A stretch of 8,613 nucleotides of DNA, from positions 1-8,613 of the forward strand of contig NQJI01000041.1 in the NCBI GenBank assembly GCA_002256705.1. The letters are read 5' to 3'. The stretch is from Methylococcaceae bacterium NSM2-1 (GTDB lineage: Bacteria; Pseudomonadota; Gammaproteobacteria; Methylococcales; Methylomonadaceae). The notes below the pieces were generated by a model. That model was not told the DNA's origin. It searched no databases and saw only the letters and a list, made by a program, of their open reading frames with translations. Shown in pieces: positions 1-6,641 of this stretch. Made by a program: the position numbers and the translations under genes. Position 1 is the first letter of the stretch; the number at the start of each line of letters is the position of its first letter.

Positions 1-508
1 ATAAAATGGGCAGTCTGGCGTCAATCTGTTCCTGGGGTATTTCAAAATAATCACTGCCATCAAAGTGATATATTTTAAATCGAAACTGGCTGGCAGAGAT
101 TCTTGCGACACCTACAATCAGCGTATGCTCTTCATCGGCATAGCTGTCTTGCAATTGCGTATCCCTGTTTATATCAATAACATAGGCGGGCTTCCATTCT
201 GCCAGCCAATTGTGTACTGCCGCGCGTGTCCATTCAGTATCCCCATATAATTTAGTAAGAAACTGACCCAGAAAATTTCTGCCTTTTTTGAGCTCCTGAT
301 TCATGGCAGCCCTGGGAAACTCATACATTAATTTAGGCGCCATTGGCTTGCCGTTATTCATAGCCAAAATCAGGCTATTGCTATCAGCGGGCATCGCAGC
401 TCCGGTTTGTTTATTGCTTGCATCAAAAAGAGCACCCGGACCCAAATAAGGTACGACTTTGTTTTCGTACAAACCATTTAATATTTCAGAAAAGACGTCA
501 GAAGGCAT
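1..508 (-). CDS. SIR2-like domain protein, 5' part (runs off the left edge)
   Basis: This reading frame is open on the - strand from an ATG at 506-508 to the window edge, giving 169 residues with no stop. Near the N-terminus, VVPYLGPGAL (about residues 18-27) looks like the glycine-rich NAD-binding loop of SIR2-like proteins. Further on, YVIDINRDTQLQ (about residues 109-120) resembles the strand followed by N-x-D seen in SIR2-like (SIR2_2-type) domains, where families often have TTNYDxLLE. The family call comes from these two motifs only and is tentative; substrate and activity are unknown. I prefer the ATG at 506-508 because GGAG lies six bases upstream. An in-frame ATG four codons earlier (518-520) has only a distant AGAG. 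The gene is divergent from nifH and has a sigma54-like element, an IHF-like site and an exact NifA site upstream, so co-expression with nitrogenase is likely by inference. The C-terminal part is outside the window. Confidence 0.72.
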   Translation of the reverse strand, partial: MPSDVFSEILNGLYENKVVPYLGPGALFDASNKQTGAAMPADSNSLILAMNNGKPMAPKLMYEFPRAAMNQELKKGRNFLGQFLTKLYGDTEWTRAAVHNWLAEWKPAYVIDINRDTQLQDSYADEEHTLIVGVARISASQFRFKIYHFDGSDYFEIPQEQIDARLPIL

Positions 509-548
509 TGCAAACTCCATTGTTTAAGTATGTGTCTCTTTTACCCCA

Positions 549-562
549 GCAATAATTAATCC
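549..562 (-). promoter_or_regulatory. Putative sigma54 (-24/-12) promoter of the SIR2-like gene
   Basis: Read on the - strand the site is TTGGATTAATTATTGCT. It has the invariant GG (562-561) and GC (550-549) exactly 10 bases apart and a full TTGCT -12 element. The -24 half keeps only TTGG of the TTGGCAC consensus, so the promoter may be weak. The predicted start of transcription is near 537, giving a leader of about 29 nt to the preferred ATG. A TGT-N10-ACA site lies about 128 bp upstream, which strengthens the call. Confidence 0.5.
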
Positions 563-590
563 AATTTTTCACGGGCTTTGATAAATGCTG

Positions 591-603
591 TAACTTTATG
601 ATT
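591..603 (-). promoter_or_regulatory. IHF-like site between the left NifA site and its promoter
   Basis: On the - strand the bases read AATCATAAAGTTA, one mismatch from the IHF consensus WATCAA-N4-TTR. The site lies between the NifA site at 658-673 and the sigma54-like element at 549-562, where an IHF bend would be expected to bring NifA to the polymerase. One-mismatch sites are common in AT-rich DNA, so this is supporting evidence only. Confidence 0.35.
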
Positions 604-657
604 AACAATAGGTTAAATAAGCCTCTGCAGAACTGCAGAAATATGTAGTTAGTATTT

Positions 658-673
658 TGTTCTATTTATAACA
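658..673. promoter_or_regulatory. NifA upstream activator sequence serving the SIR2-like gene
   Basis: TGTTCTATTTATAACA is an exact TGT-N10-ACA match, the NifA binding consensus. Its centre is about 128 bp upstream of the predicted start of the leftward sigma54 promoter. The distance is nearly the same as that between the second NifA site and nifH. It is about 370 bp from the nifH start, so it more plausibly acts leftwards. Confidence 0.55.
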
Positions 674-741
674 ATCCTTTGTTGCTTAACCTATCTACAA
701 ACGCAAAACCTTCAGAACGATGATTGCAGGCTGGAGAAGCG

Positions 742-788
742 AGCGCATCCGAACCTTGCGCAAGCCGGTTTGTTCTGGTGGATGCGCT
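742..788. repeat. GC-rich hairpin element in the divergent control region
   Basis: AGCGCATCC (742-750) pairs with GGATGCGCT (780-788). Inside this outer stem, GAACC/GGTT can pair around the perfect palindrome CTTGCGCAAG (755-764). The right arm runs into GGTGGATGCGCTACGCTTAT and then a CCCTACCC stretch, which resembles a short dispersed repeat (GTAGGGTGGATAAGCG...GCATCCACC) that I recall from many proteobacterial genomes. It is richer in GC than the AT-rich DNA around it. It sits between the two NifA sites and encodes no convincing protein. Confidence 0.5.
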
Positions 789-896
789 ACGCTTATGTGC
801 CCTACCCGGCTCCTTTACACCATTGTTTGTCGCATGGGACACCATCATTCTGATTTAGAACTGAAGCATTTCACAAAAAAATCGCAATAACCACAC

Positions 897-912
897 TGTT
901 ACTAAGCTTACA
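897..912. promoter_or_regulatory. NifA upstream activator sequence of nifH
   Basis: TGTTACTAAGCTTACA is an exact TGT-N10-ACA match to the NifA enhancer consensus. Its centre lies about 130 bp upstream of the predicted nifH transcription start, within the usual range for NifA sites. A partial second match (TGT at 927-929 followed by ACG) is not counted. Confidence 0.8.
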
Positions 913-979
913 CCCACACAACAAAATGTTTGAAACACCACGTTGAATATAATTGGTCTTGTTAAAAATATTTTTTATA

Positions 980-992
980 AATCAATAAGATG
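980..992 (+). promoter_or_regulatory. IHF-like site upstream of nifH
   Basis: AATCAATAAGATG differs from the IHF consensus WATCAA-N4-TTR at one base. It follows an A/T-rich tract (about 963-980), as IHF sites often do, and lies between the NifA site and the -24 element. This matches the arrangement at other NifA-dependent nifH promoters. Confidence 0.45.
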
Positions 993-1008
993 AAATTGTT
1001 TTTACAAT

Positions 1009-1024
1009 TGGCACAGCGCTTGCT
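1009..1024 (+). promoter_or_regulatory. sigma54 (-24/-12) promoter of the nifHDK operon
   Basis: TTGGCACAGCGCTTGCT (from 1008) matches the sigma54 consensus: TTGGCAC at -24 and TTGCT at -12, with GG (1010-1011) and GC (1022-1023) 10 bases apart. Transcription would start near 1035, leaving a leader of about 36 nt that carries the ribosome binding site AGGAG just before the nifH ATG. Expression should depend on RpoN and NifA. I see no equally good promoter before nifD, nifK or nifT. Confidence 0.93.
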
Positions 1025-1043
1025 TTACTTCAAATGTCATTAA

Positions 1044-1952
<909 letters not shown>

Positions 1953-1962
1953 AAACGAACAA

Positions 1963-1993
1963 CTGTAGAGACGCAAGATTTGCGTCTCTACAG
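1963..1993. repeat. Perfect inverted repeat in the nifH-nifD gap
   Basis: CTGTAGAGACGCAA (1963-1976) is exactly complementary to 1980-1993, leaving a three-base loop: a 14-bp perfect hairpin. The GTAGAGACGC...GCGTCTCTAC core resembles a dispersed bacterial repeat that I recall from other genomes. No T-run follows, so it is not a standard intrinsic terminator. A hairpin here could stabilise the upstream nifH message or partly attenuate readthrough, raising NifH over NifDK; that role is inferred. Confidence 0.85.
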
Positions 1994-2053
1994 AATTCCC
2001 GTCCTAAAACCTGTCTGTTGGGGGATTACCCACGGCATAAGTAGGAGACACTC

Positions 2054-3535
2054 ATGGCTGCTCTAACAAAAGAAGAGACCGAAGCGCTTATTCAGGAAGT
2101 GCTGGAGATCTATCCCGAACAAGCAAGGAAAGATCGCGCCAAGCATTTGGCGGTTAACGATCAATCCCTGGAAAAATCCAATAAATGTATTACTTCAAAC
2201 CGTAAATCACAACCCGGCGTAATGACCATTCGCGGCTGTGCTTACGCAGGTTCCAAGGGTGTGGTTTGGGGACCGATTAAAGATATGATTCATATCTCGC
2301 ATGGCCCGGTGGGCTGCGGCCAGTATTCACGCGCAGGCCGTCGTAACTATTATGTAGGGACTACCGGCGTTAATACTTTCGGCACGATGAACTTTACTTC
2401 TGATTTTCAGGAGAAAGATATCGTTTTTGGCGGCGATAAAAAGCTCGCCAAGATCATGCACGAAATCGAGGAATTGTTTCCGCTCAATAAAGGCATCAGC
2501 ATTCAGTCAGAATGCCCGATCGGTTTGATTGGCGATGATATTGAAGCGGTGGCCAAAAAAGCCAACAAGGAAATCAACAAGCCTGTCGTACCGGTGCGTT
2601 GCGAAGGCTTCCGCGGTGTTTCCCAGTCGCTTGGCCATCACATTGCGAATGATGCGATTCGGGACTGGGTGCTGGAAAACCGCGATGGTGATGAGACATT
2701 TGCAACCACACCTTATGATGTCGCGGTGATTGGTGACTACAACATCGGTGGTGATGCCTGGGCTTCACGTACTTTATTGGAAGAAATGGGCTTGCGTGTA
2801 GTCGCCCAATGGTCTGGTGACGGTACCATCGCCGAAATGGAAAAAACCCCCAAGGTAAAACTGAATTTGATCCATTGCTACCGTTCAATGAACTACATTG
2901 CACGGCACATGGAAGAAAAATACAAAATCCCCTGGATCGAGTACAACTTCTTTGGCCCCACCAAAATTGCCGAATCATTACGCAAGATTGCTGCGTTGTT
3001 TGATGAAACGATTCAGGCGGGCGCTGAAAGGGTTATCGCCAAATATCAGGCTGAATACGATGCCGTTATTGCCAAATACAAACCGCGTCTGCAGGGCAAA
3101 CGCGTGATGCTCTATGTCGGCGGCTTGCGCCCCCGTCATGTGATCGGTGCCTATGAAGACCTGGGCATGGAAGTGGTCGGTACCGGTTATGAATTCGGTC
3201 ACAACGATGACTATGACCGTACCATCAAGGAAATGGGCAATGCAACGCTGATTTATGACGACGTTACCGGTTATGAATTTGAAGAGTTCGTCAAGAGAAT
3301 CAAACCCGATCTGATCGGCTCCGGTATCAAGGAAAAGTACATTTTCCAAAAAATGGGTATTCCTTTCCGGCAAATGCACTCCTGGGATTATTCCGGCCCT
3401 TATCACGGTTATGACGGCTTTGCTATCTTTGCCCGCGATATGGACATGACATTGAATAACCCTTGCTGGAAACAAGTGAAAGTGCCCTGGAAAACAGCTG
3501 AAAGTTCAAACGTAGCGGTCGCTGCAAACGCTTAA
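2054..3535 (+). CDS. nifD: Nitrogenase MoFe protein alpha subunit NifD
   Basis: NifD forms the alpha2beta2 MoFe protein with NifK and holds FeMo-co, the site of N2 reduction. The 493-residue product has every expected ligand at Azotobacter numbering: P-cluster cysteines C62 (RGCAYAG), C88 (GPVGCGQYS) and C154 (QSECPIG), and FeMo-co ligands C275 ([10 protein letters not shown]) and H442 ([17 protein letters not shown]). Substrate-channel residue H195 (SLGHHIAND) and R96 and V70 near the cofactor also seem to be in place (V70 in GSKGVVWG). TAGGAG lies upstream of the ATG. It follows nifH after a 101-nt gap containing a perfect hairpin. Nothing suggests an alternative V- or Fe-only nitrogenase, and no VnfG/AnfG subunit gene follows. 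Identification is secure. Confidence 0.99.
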   Translation: MAALTKEETEALIQEVLEIYPEQARKDRAKHLAVNDQSLEKSNKCITSNRKSQPGVMTIRGCAYAGSKGVVWGPIKDMIHISHGPVGCGQYSRAGRRNYYVGTTGVNTFGTMNFTSDFQEKDIVFGGDKKLAKIMHEIEELFPLNKGISIQSECPIGLIGDDIEAVAKKANKEINKPVVPVRCEGFRGVSQSLGHHIANDAIRDWVLENRDGDETFATTPYDVAVIGDYNIGGDAWASRTLLEEMGLRVVAQWSGDGTIAEMEKTPKVKLNLIHCYRSMNYIARHMEEKYKIPWIEYNFFGPTKIAESLRKIAALFDETIQAGAERVIAKYQAEYDAVIAKYKPRLQGKRVMLYVGGLRPRHVIGAYEDLGMEVVGTGYEFGHNDDYDRTIKEMGNATLIYDDVTGYEFEEFVKRIKPDLIGSGIKEKYIFQKMGIPFRQMHSWDYSGPYHGYDGFAIFARDMDMTLNNPCWKQVKVPWKTAESSNVAVAANA

Positions 3536-3575
3536 TTTTGTGTAGAGTGGTTAAAGTTGACTTAATCGGTGCAAA

Positions 3576-3678
3576 GCCCTCTCCAGAGGGCGAGGGTTGG
3601 GTGAGGGAAAATCAAAATAAGGAAATAATACTTATTTATATCCCCCTCATCCCAACCTTCTCCCTGAGGGAGAAGGGG
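3576..3678. repeat. Pair of inverted REP-like units in the nifD-nifK gap
   Basis: The left unit starts with the stem GCCCTCT/AGAGGGC (3576-3591) followed by GAGGGTTGGGTGAGGGA. The right unit (about 3641-3678) carries the approximate complement, CCCTCATCCCAACC, then the stem TTCTCCC/GGGAGAA (3658-3674). The two units face each other about 32 bases apart, like a REPIN/BIME pair. CCCTCTCC...GAGGGTTGGGTGAGGG units of this kind are dispersed in many proteobacterial genomes. This explains part of the long 246-nt gap. The open frame crossing it is a by-product of the repeat. In RNA the pair could form one large hairpin. Confidence 0.75.
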
Positions 3679-3701
3679 CACATGCTCTTAAATCAACAGT
3701 A

Positions 3702-3723
3702 TTGGGTAAATCCCACCACCCAA
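3702..3723. repeat. Short inverted repeat before nifK
   Basis: TTGGGT (3702-3707) can pair with ACCCAA (3718-3723) around a 10-base loop that itself contains TCCCA able to pair with TTGGG. It lies about 60 nt before the nifK ATG and may be a minor RNA structure; no T-run follows. Confidence 0.3.
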
Positions 3724-3781
3724 GATGCAATCTTTTTCCTTCAACCGTCGTCCACAGATTAGTGGCGCGTAGGAGATTATC

Positions 3782-5353
3782 ATGAGTCAAGAAGTCGAAA
3801 ACATACAACCCAGCTATCCTTTATTCCGTAACGATGAATACAAGGAGAGCCTTGCAAACAAACGTGAAGCTTATGAAGAGCGTCACCCTCAGGAAAAAAT
3901 TGATGAAGTGTTTCAGTGGACAACTACCAAGGAATATCAGGAACTCAATTTTAACCGCGAAGCGTTAACAGTAAACCCGGCTAAAGCCTGTCAACCTTTG
4001 GGCGCTGTACTTTGTGCTTTGGGTTTTGAAAAGACCATGCCTTATGTGCATGGATCGCAAGGTTGCGTCGCGTATTTCCGTACTTACTTCAATCGTCACT
4101 TTAAGGAACCGGTTGCTTGCGTATCCGATTCGATGACTGAAGATGCGGCCGTATTCGGCGGACAGAAAAACATGATGGCCGGCCTGGAAAACGCCAAGGC
4201 TTTGTACAAACCGGACATTATTGCGGTATCAACCACCTGTATGGCTGAAGTTATTGGTGATGACCTGAATGCCTTCATTAATAACACCAAAAAAGCCGGA
4301 CATATCGAACAGGACTTCCCAACACCTTTTGCCCATACGCCAAGTTTTGTCGGTAGTCATACCACAGGCTGGGACAACATGTTCGAAGGCATGATTCGTT
4401 ATTTCACCTTGAATCACATGGATGACAAGAAAGTCGGCTCCAATGGCAAGATCAACCTGGTGCCTGGCTTTGAAACTTATCTGGGCAACTTCCGCGTCAT
4501 GCACCGCATGATGAAGGAAATGGGTGTTGATTACACATTGTTAAGCGATCCGTCTGAAGTATTGGATACCCCGGCCGACGGTACGTTCCGCCTGTATTCA
4601 GGTGGCACTACCCAGGCTGAAATCAAAGATGCGCCTAATGCGATTGATACCTTGTTGCTGCAACCCTGGCAGTTGGAAAAAACCAAGAAGTTTGTTGACA
4701 GCATCTGGCATCAACCTGCCACGCCGATTAACATCCCGATGGGGCTGGAATGGACCGATCAATTCCTGATGAAAGTGTCCGAATTGACCGGCAAACCTAT
4801 CCCGGCTTCTCTGGAACTGGAGCGCGGCAGATTGGTTGACATGATGACCGATTCACACGCCTGGCTGCATGGCAAAAAGTTTGCGCTGTATGGTGATGCG
4901 GATTTTGTGATGGGTATGACCAAGTTCTTGCTGGAAGTCGGTGCAGAGCCTAGTGATGTATTGTGCAATCACGCCAACAAACGCTGGCAAAAAGCCTTGC
5001 AAAAAATCCTTGATGCGTCGCCTTACGGCAAAAACACGCAAATCCACATCGGCAAGGATTTATGGCATTTCCGTTCCCTGGTATTTACCAACAAACCGGA
5101 CTTCATGATCGGCAATTCTTATGGCAAGTTTATCCAACGCGACACCTTCTATAAAGGTGAAGAGTTTGAAGTGCCGTTAATCCGCATCGGTTTCCCGATC
5201 TTTGACCGACACCATCTGCACAGAATGACAACGCTGGGTTATGAAGGCGCTATTTATTTGCTGACAACCCTGGTTAATGCCGTGCTGGAACAGCTGGATA
5301 AAGAAACCAAAGGTATGGGTACAACAGACTATAACTACGATTTGATTCGTTAA
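3782..5353 (+). CDS. nifK: Nitrogenase MoFe protein beta subunit NifK
   Basis: NifK is the beta subunit of the MoFe protein and shares the [8Fe-7S] P-cluster with NifD. At 523 residues it equals the usual gammaproteobacterial length. P-cluster ligands are at the standard positions: C70 (AKACQPLGA), C95 (GSQGCVAYF) and C153 (STTCMAEVIGDD). S188 (TPSFVGSHTTG), which binds the oxidised P-cluster, is also present. The N-terminal extension that wraps NifD (SQEVENIQPSYPLF...) is present, and the C-terminus ends DYNYDLIR as in well-studied NifK proteins. AGGAG at 3771-3775, six bases before the ATG, supports this start. It lies 246 nt after nifD, with a REP-like pair in the gap. Identification is secure. 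Confidence 0.99.
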   Translation: MSQEVENIQPSYPLFRNDEYKESLANKREAYEERHPQEKIDEVFQWTTTKEYQELNFNREALTVNPAKACQPLGAVLCALGFEKTMPYVHGSQGCVAYFRTYFNRHFKEPVACVSDSMTEDAAVFGGQKNMMAGLENAKALYKPDIIAVSTTCMAEVIGDDLNAFINNTKKAGHIEQDFPTPFAHTPSFVGSHTTGWDNMFEGMIRYFTLNHMDDKKVGSNGKINLVPGFETYLGNFRVMHRMMKEMGVDYTLLSDPSEVLDTPADGTFRLYSGGTTQAEIKDAPNAIDTLLLQPWQLEKTKKFVDSIWHQPATPINIPMGLEWTDQFLMKVSELTGKPIPASLELERGRLVDMMTDSHAWLHGKKFALYGDADFVMGMTKFLLEVGAEPSDVLCNHANKRWQKALQKILDASPYGKNTQIHIGKDLWHFRSLVFTNKPDFMIGNSYGKFIQRDTFYKGEEFEVPLIRIGFPIFDRHHLHRMTTLGYEGAIYLLTTLVNAVLEQLDKETKGMGTTDYNYDLIR

Positions 5354-5363
5354 CTTAAAACAT

Positions 5364-5436
5364 TTCACCACGAAGACACGAAGTTCACGAAGAAACCAAA
5401 AGAAAATCTTCGTGCTCTTCGTGCCTTCGTGGTGAA
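5364..5436. repeat. Inverted-repeat element in the nifK-nifT gap
   Basis: TTCACCACGAAG (5364-5375) is exactly complementary to CTTCGTGGTGAA (5425-5436). The interior repeats the theme (CACGAAG, CACGAAG against CTTCGTG, CTTCGTG), so most of the 73 bases can fold into one long imperfect hairpin. Outside it, AAAACAT (5357-5363) and ATGTTTT (5443-5449) extend the symmetry with a six-base bulge. TTCACCACGAAGNCACGAAG is a dispersed repeat I recall from many bacterial genomes. The position right after nifK could mark a partial terminator or message-stability boundary between the abundant nifHDK part and the accessory genes; that is inference. Confidence 0.8.
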
Positions 5437-5496
5437 TAAACAATGTTTTTAAATTGACGCGTAATAACCTTTAAATGCGTGTAAACGGAGAACTCC

Positions 5497-5712
5497 ATGC
5501 CTAGTGTCATGTTGAAAAAAAATGCAGAAGGCAAATTAGTCTTCTACGTACCCAAAAAAGATTTGGAAGAAGTGGCGGAATCCATTGAATTCGATAACCA
5601 CGATAAATGGGGCGGTGAAGTTCTACTCAGCGATGGTTCAAAATATTATTTTGAACCCCTGGATGAACAGCCGGACTTCCCCGTTACCTTACGCGCAAAA
5701 CGTTTAGATTAG
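5497..5712 (+). CDS. nifT: NifT/FixU family protein
   Basis: This is a small 71-residue protein, the normal size for NifT/FixU. The start MPSVMLKKNAEGKLVFYVPKKDLEE, the WGGEVLLSDGSKYYFEP centre and the basic end LRAKRLD are typical of the family. NifT nearly always follows nifK. Its biochemical role is unsettled; loss has little effect in studied species, and a part in MoFe protein maturation has been proposed. CGGAG six bases before the ATG supports the start. It follows a 143-nt gap with an inverted repeat and opens the tightly packed accessory block, its stop codon lying inside the ribosome binding site of the next gene. Confidence 0.96.
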   Translation: MPSVMLKKNAEGKLVFYVPKKDLEEVAESIEFDNHDKWGGEVLLSDGSKYYFEPLDEQPDFPVTLRAKRLD

Positions 5713-5715
5713 GAG
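5711..5715 (+). promoter_or_regulatory. Ribosome binding site of the ferredoxin gene, overlapping the nifT stop
   Basis: AGGAG at 5711-5715 shares bases with the TAG stop of nifT (5710-5712) and lies seven bases before the ferredoxin ATG. Ribosomes ending nifT are therefore placed to restart, suggesting coupled translation. Confidence 0.7.
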
Positions 5716-5722
5716 AATAATC

Positions 5723-5923
5723 ATGGCCTTATATATTGTTGAAGCGGATTGTATTTCATGTGGTGACTGTGAACCCGTCTGCCCGACCAACTCCATAACA
5801 GAGGGTTCCATTGTCTTTAAAATCGACAAAAAAACCTGTACCGAATGCGAAGGTGATTTTGACGTACCCCAGTGTGTCAAGGTATGTCCAATCGATAATT
5901 GCATACTGCCACTCGAGGCATAA
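5723..5923 (+). CDS. 2[4Fe-4S] ferredoxin, FdxN-type, in nif operon
   Basis: A 66-residue low-potential bacterial ferredoxin. The first cluster motif is C10-x2-C13-x2-C16-x3-C20-P (CISCGDCEPVCP). The second is C39-x2-C42-x8-C51-x3-C55-P, with the longer x8 insert found in nif-associated ferredoxins in place of the classic x2. C60 is an extra cysteine. The remaining sequence is acidic (ECEGDFDVPQ), as expected for an electron carrier. In diazotrophs such ferredoxins donate electrons to NifH or to FeMo-co assembly enzymes such as NifB; which applies here cannot be read from the sequence. It lies 10 nt after nifT and 4 nt before nifY. I leave the symbol blank because several non-orthologous nif ferredoxins share the name fdxN. 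Confidence 0.93.
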   Translation: MALYIVEADCISCGDCEPVCPTNSITEGSIVFKIDKKTCTECEGDFDVPQCVKVCPIDNCILPLEA

Positions 5924-5927
5924 ACCC

Positions 5928-6641
5928 ATGAGCAGCCAGGACACGCTTTCAAGAGAACTGGCTTTACGTATCGGGTTGGCCGCCCGCGCCTTGCCCGATA
6001 CGGATGCCAAACGCCTGTTTACAGTGCTGACCCACTGCTTGGGTTTACCCATAACGGAAGACAAAATTGGCAGCCTTAACCTGAAAACACTTAAAGCAGC
6101 TCAGGCTGGAGAATTTTCAGACATCGATGATGTTTCACTAAAAAAGGCTTTGCACATTCTTAAACACAATGTTGAGACCGGTGAAACACTGAAACCGGAC
6201 ATTCAAGCCTATGTCGAAGGCGACATGCCCGGTTCTGTACGCATAGCCTGTGCCAGTAATGATGCCATCAACGTAGATGGTCATTTCGGTTCCTGCAACC
6301 AATTCATGATTTATCAGGTGTCAGCCGATGAAGCCCGTTTAATCGACATTCGCTTCACGGATAGTCCTGATGGTTTGGAAGTGGATGATAAAAACCTGTT
6401 TAGAGCTGAACTGATTCAGGATTGTCAGGTAATTTACATGGCCTCAGTGGGCGGCCCTGCAGCGGCAAAAATTGTCAAACTGGGTATACACCCGATAAAA
6501 CTTCAGGGAATTGAAAGTATTACCGGCATCATCAATCAGCTTCAAACTGTTATTGCCGGTACACCGCCGCCCTGGCTCGCTAAAGTCATGGGTATTGAAG
6601 CAAATAACCGGTTTAGATTTGAGCGGGAAGCAACGGGATGA
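5928..6641 (+). CDS. nifY: NifY/NafY-type nitrogenase accessory protein
   Basis: The 237-residue product has two parts. An all-helical N-terminal part (about 1-95, SSQDTLSRELALRIGLAARAL...) resembles the NafY domain that binds apo-NifDK. The C-terminal NifX-like domain (about 102-215) opens with VRIACASNDAINVDGHFGSCNQF. H119 in GHFGSC corresponds to the histidine that binds FeMo-co in A. vinelandii NafY (H121), and the domain continues with VIYMASVGGPAAAKIVKLGIHPIKL. The protein is expected to hold apo-MoFe protein or carry FeMo-co to it. I place the start at 5928 (MSSQDTL), four bases after the ferredoxin stop and nine bases after GAGG. The frame stays open upstream to 5811, but that stretch lies over the ferredoxin gene and is not family-like. 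NifX and NafY are related, but the N-terminal domain and the position after nifT favour NifY. Confidence 0.92.
   Translation: MSSQDTLSRELALRIGLAARALPDTDAKRLFTVLTHCLGLPITEDKIGSLNLKTLKAAQAGEFSDIDDVSLKKALHILKHNVETGETLKPDIQAYVEGDMPGSVRIACASNDAINVDGHFGSCNQFMIYQVSADEARLIDIRFTDSPDGLEVDDKNLFRAELIQDCQVIYMASVGGPAAAKIVKLGIHPIKLQGIESITGIINQLQTVIAGTPPPWLAKVMGIEANNRFRFEREATG

Noticed and set aside
65..250. 61-residue open frame on the + strand
   Set aside because: It lies opposite the SIR2-like reading frame, which has recognisable motifs and stays open to the edge.
828..841. TGTCGCATGGGACA as a third NifA site
   Set aside because: The spacer is 8 bases, not 10; the dyad may be chance or part of the neighbouring repeat.
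817..845. ACACCAT direct repeat (817-823, 839-845) as a target-site duplication
   Set aside because: Only 15 bases lie between the copies, too few for an inserted element, and the repeat does not border the hairpin.
666..848. 60-residue open frame on the - strand
   Set aside because: It runs through the GC-rich hairpin repeat and an exact NifA site lies at its edge; the composition is repeat-derived and there is no convincing ribosome binding site.
927..942. Second nifH NifA half-site (TGT-N10-ACG)
   Set aside because: The right half does not match ACA, so it is too weak to list beside the exact site at 897-912.
1963..1993. Intrinsic terminator after nifH
   Set aside because: The stem is strong but is followed by AATTCCCG rather than a T-run, and nifD clearly belongs to the same operon.
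3538..3762. 74-residue open frame between nifD and nifK
   Set aside because: Most of it is translation of the REP-like pair, and the rest has no family character; no good ribosome binding site.
5811..5927. N-terminal extension of nifY by 39 codons
   Set aside because: This stretch lies over the ferredoxin gene in another frame and does not resemble NifY; the ATG at 5928 has GAGG upstream and gives a family-like start.
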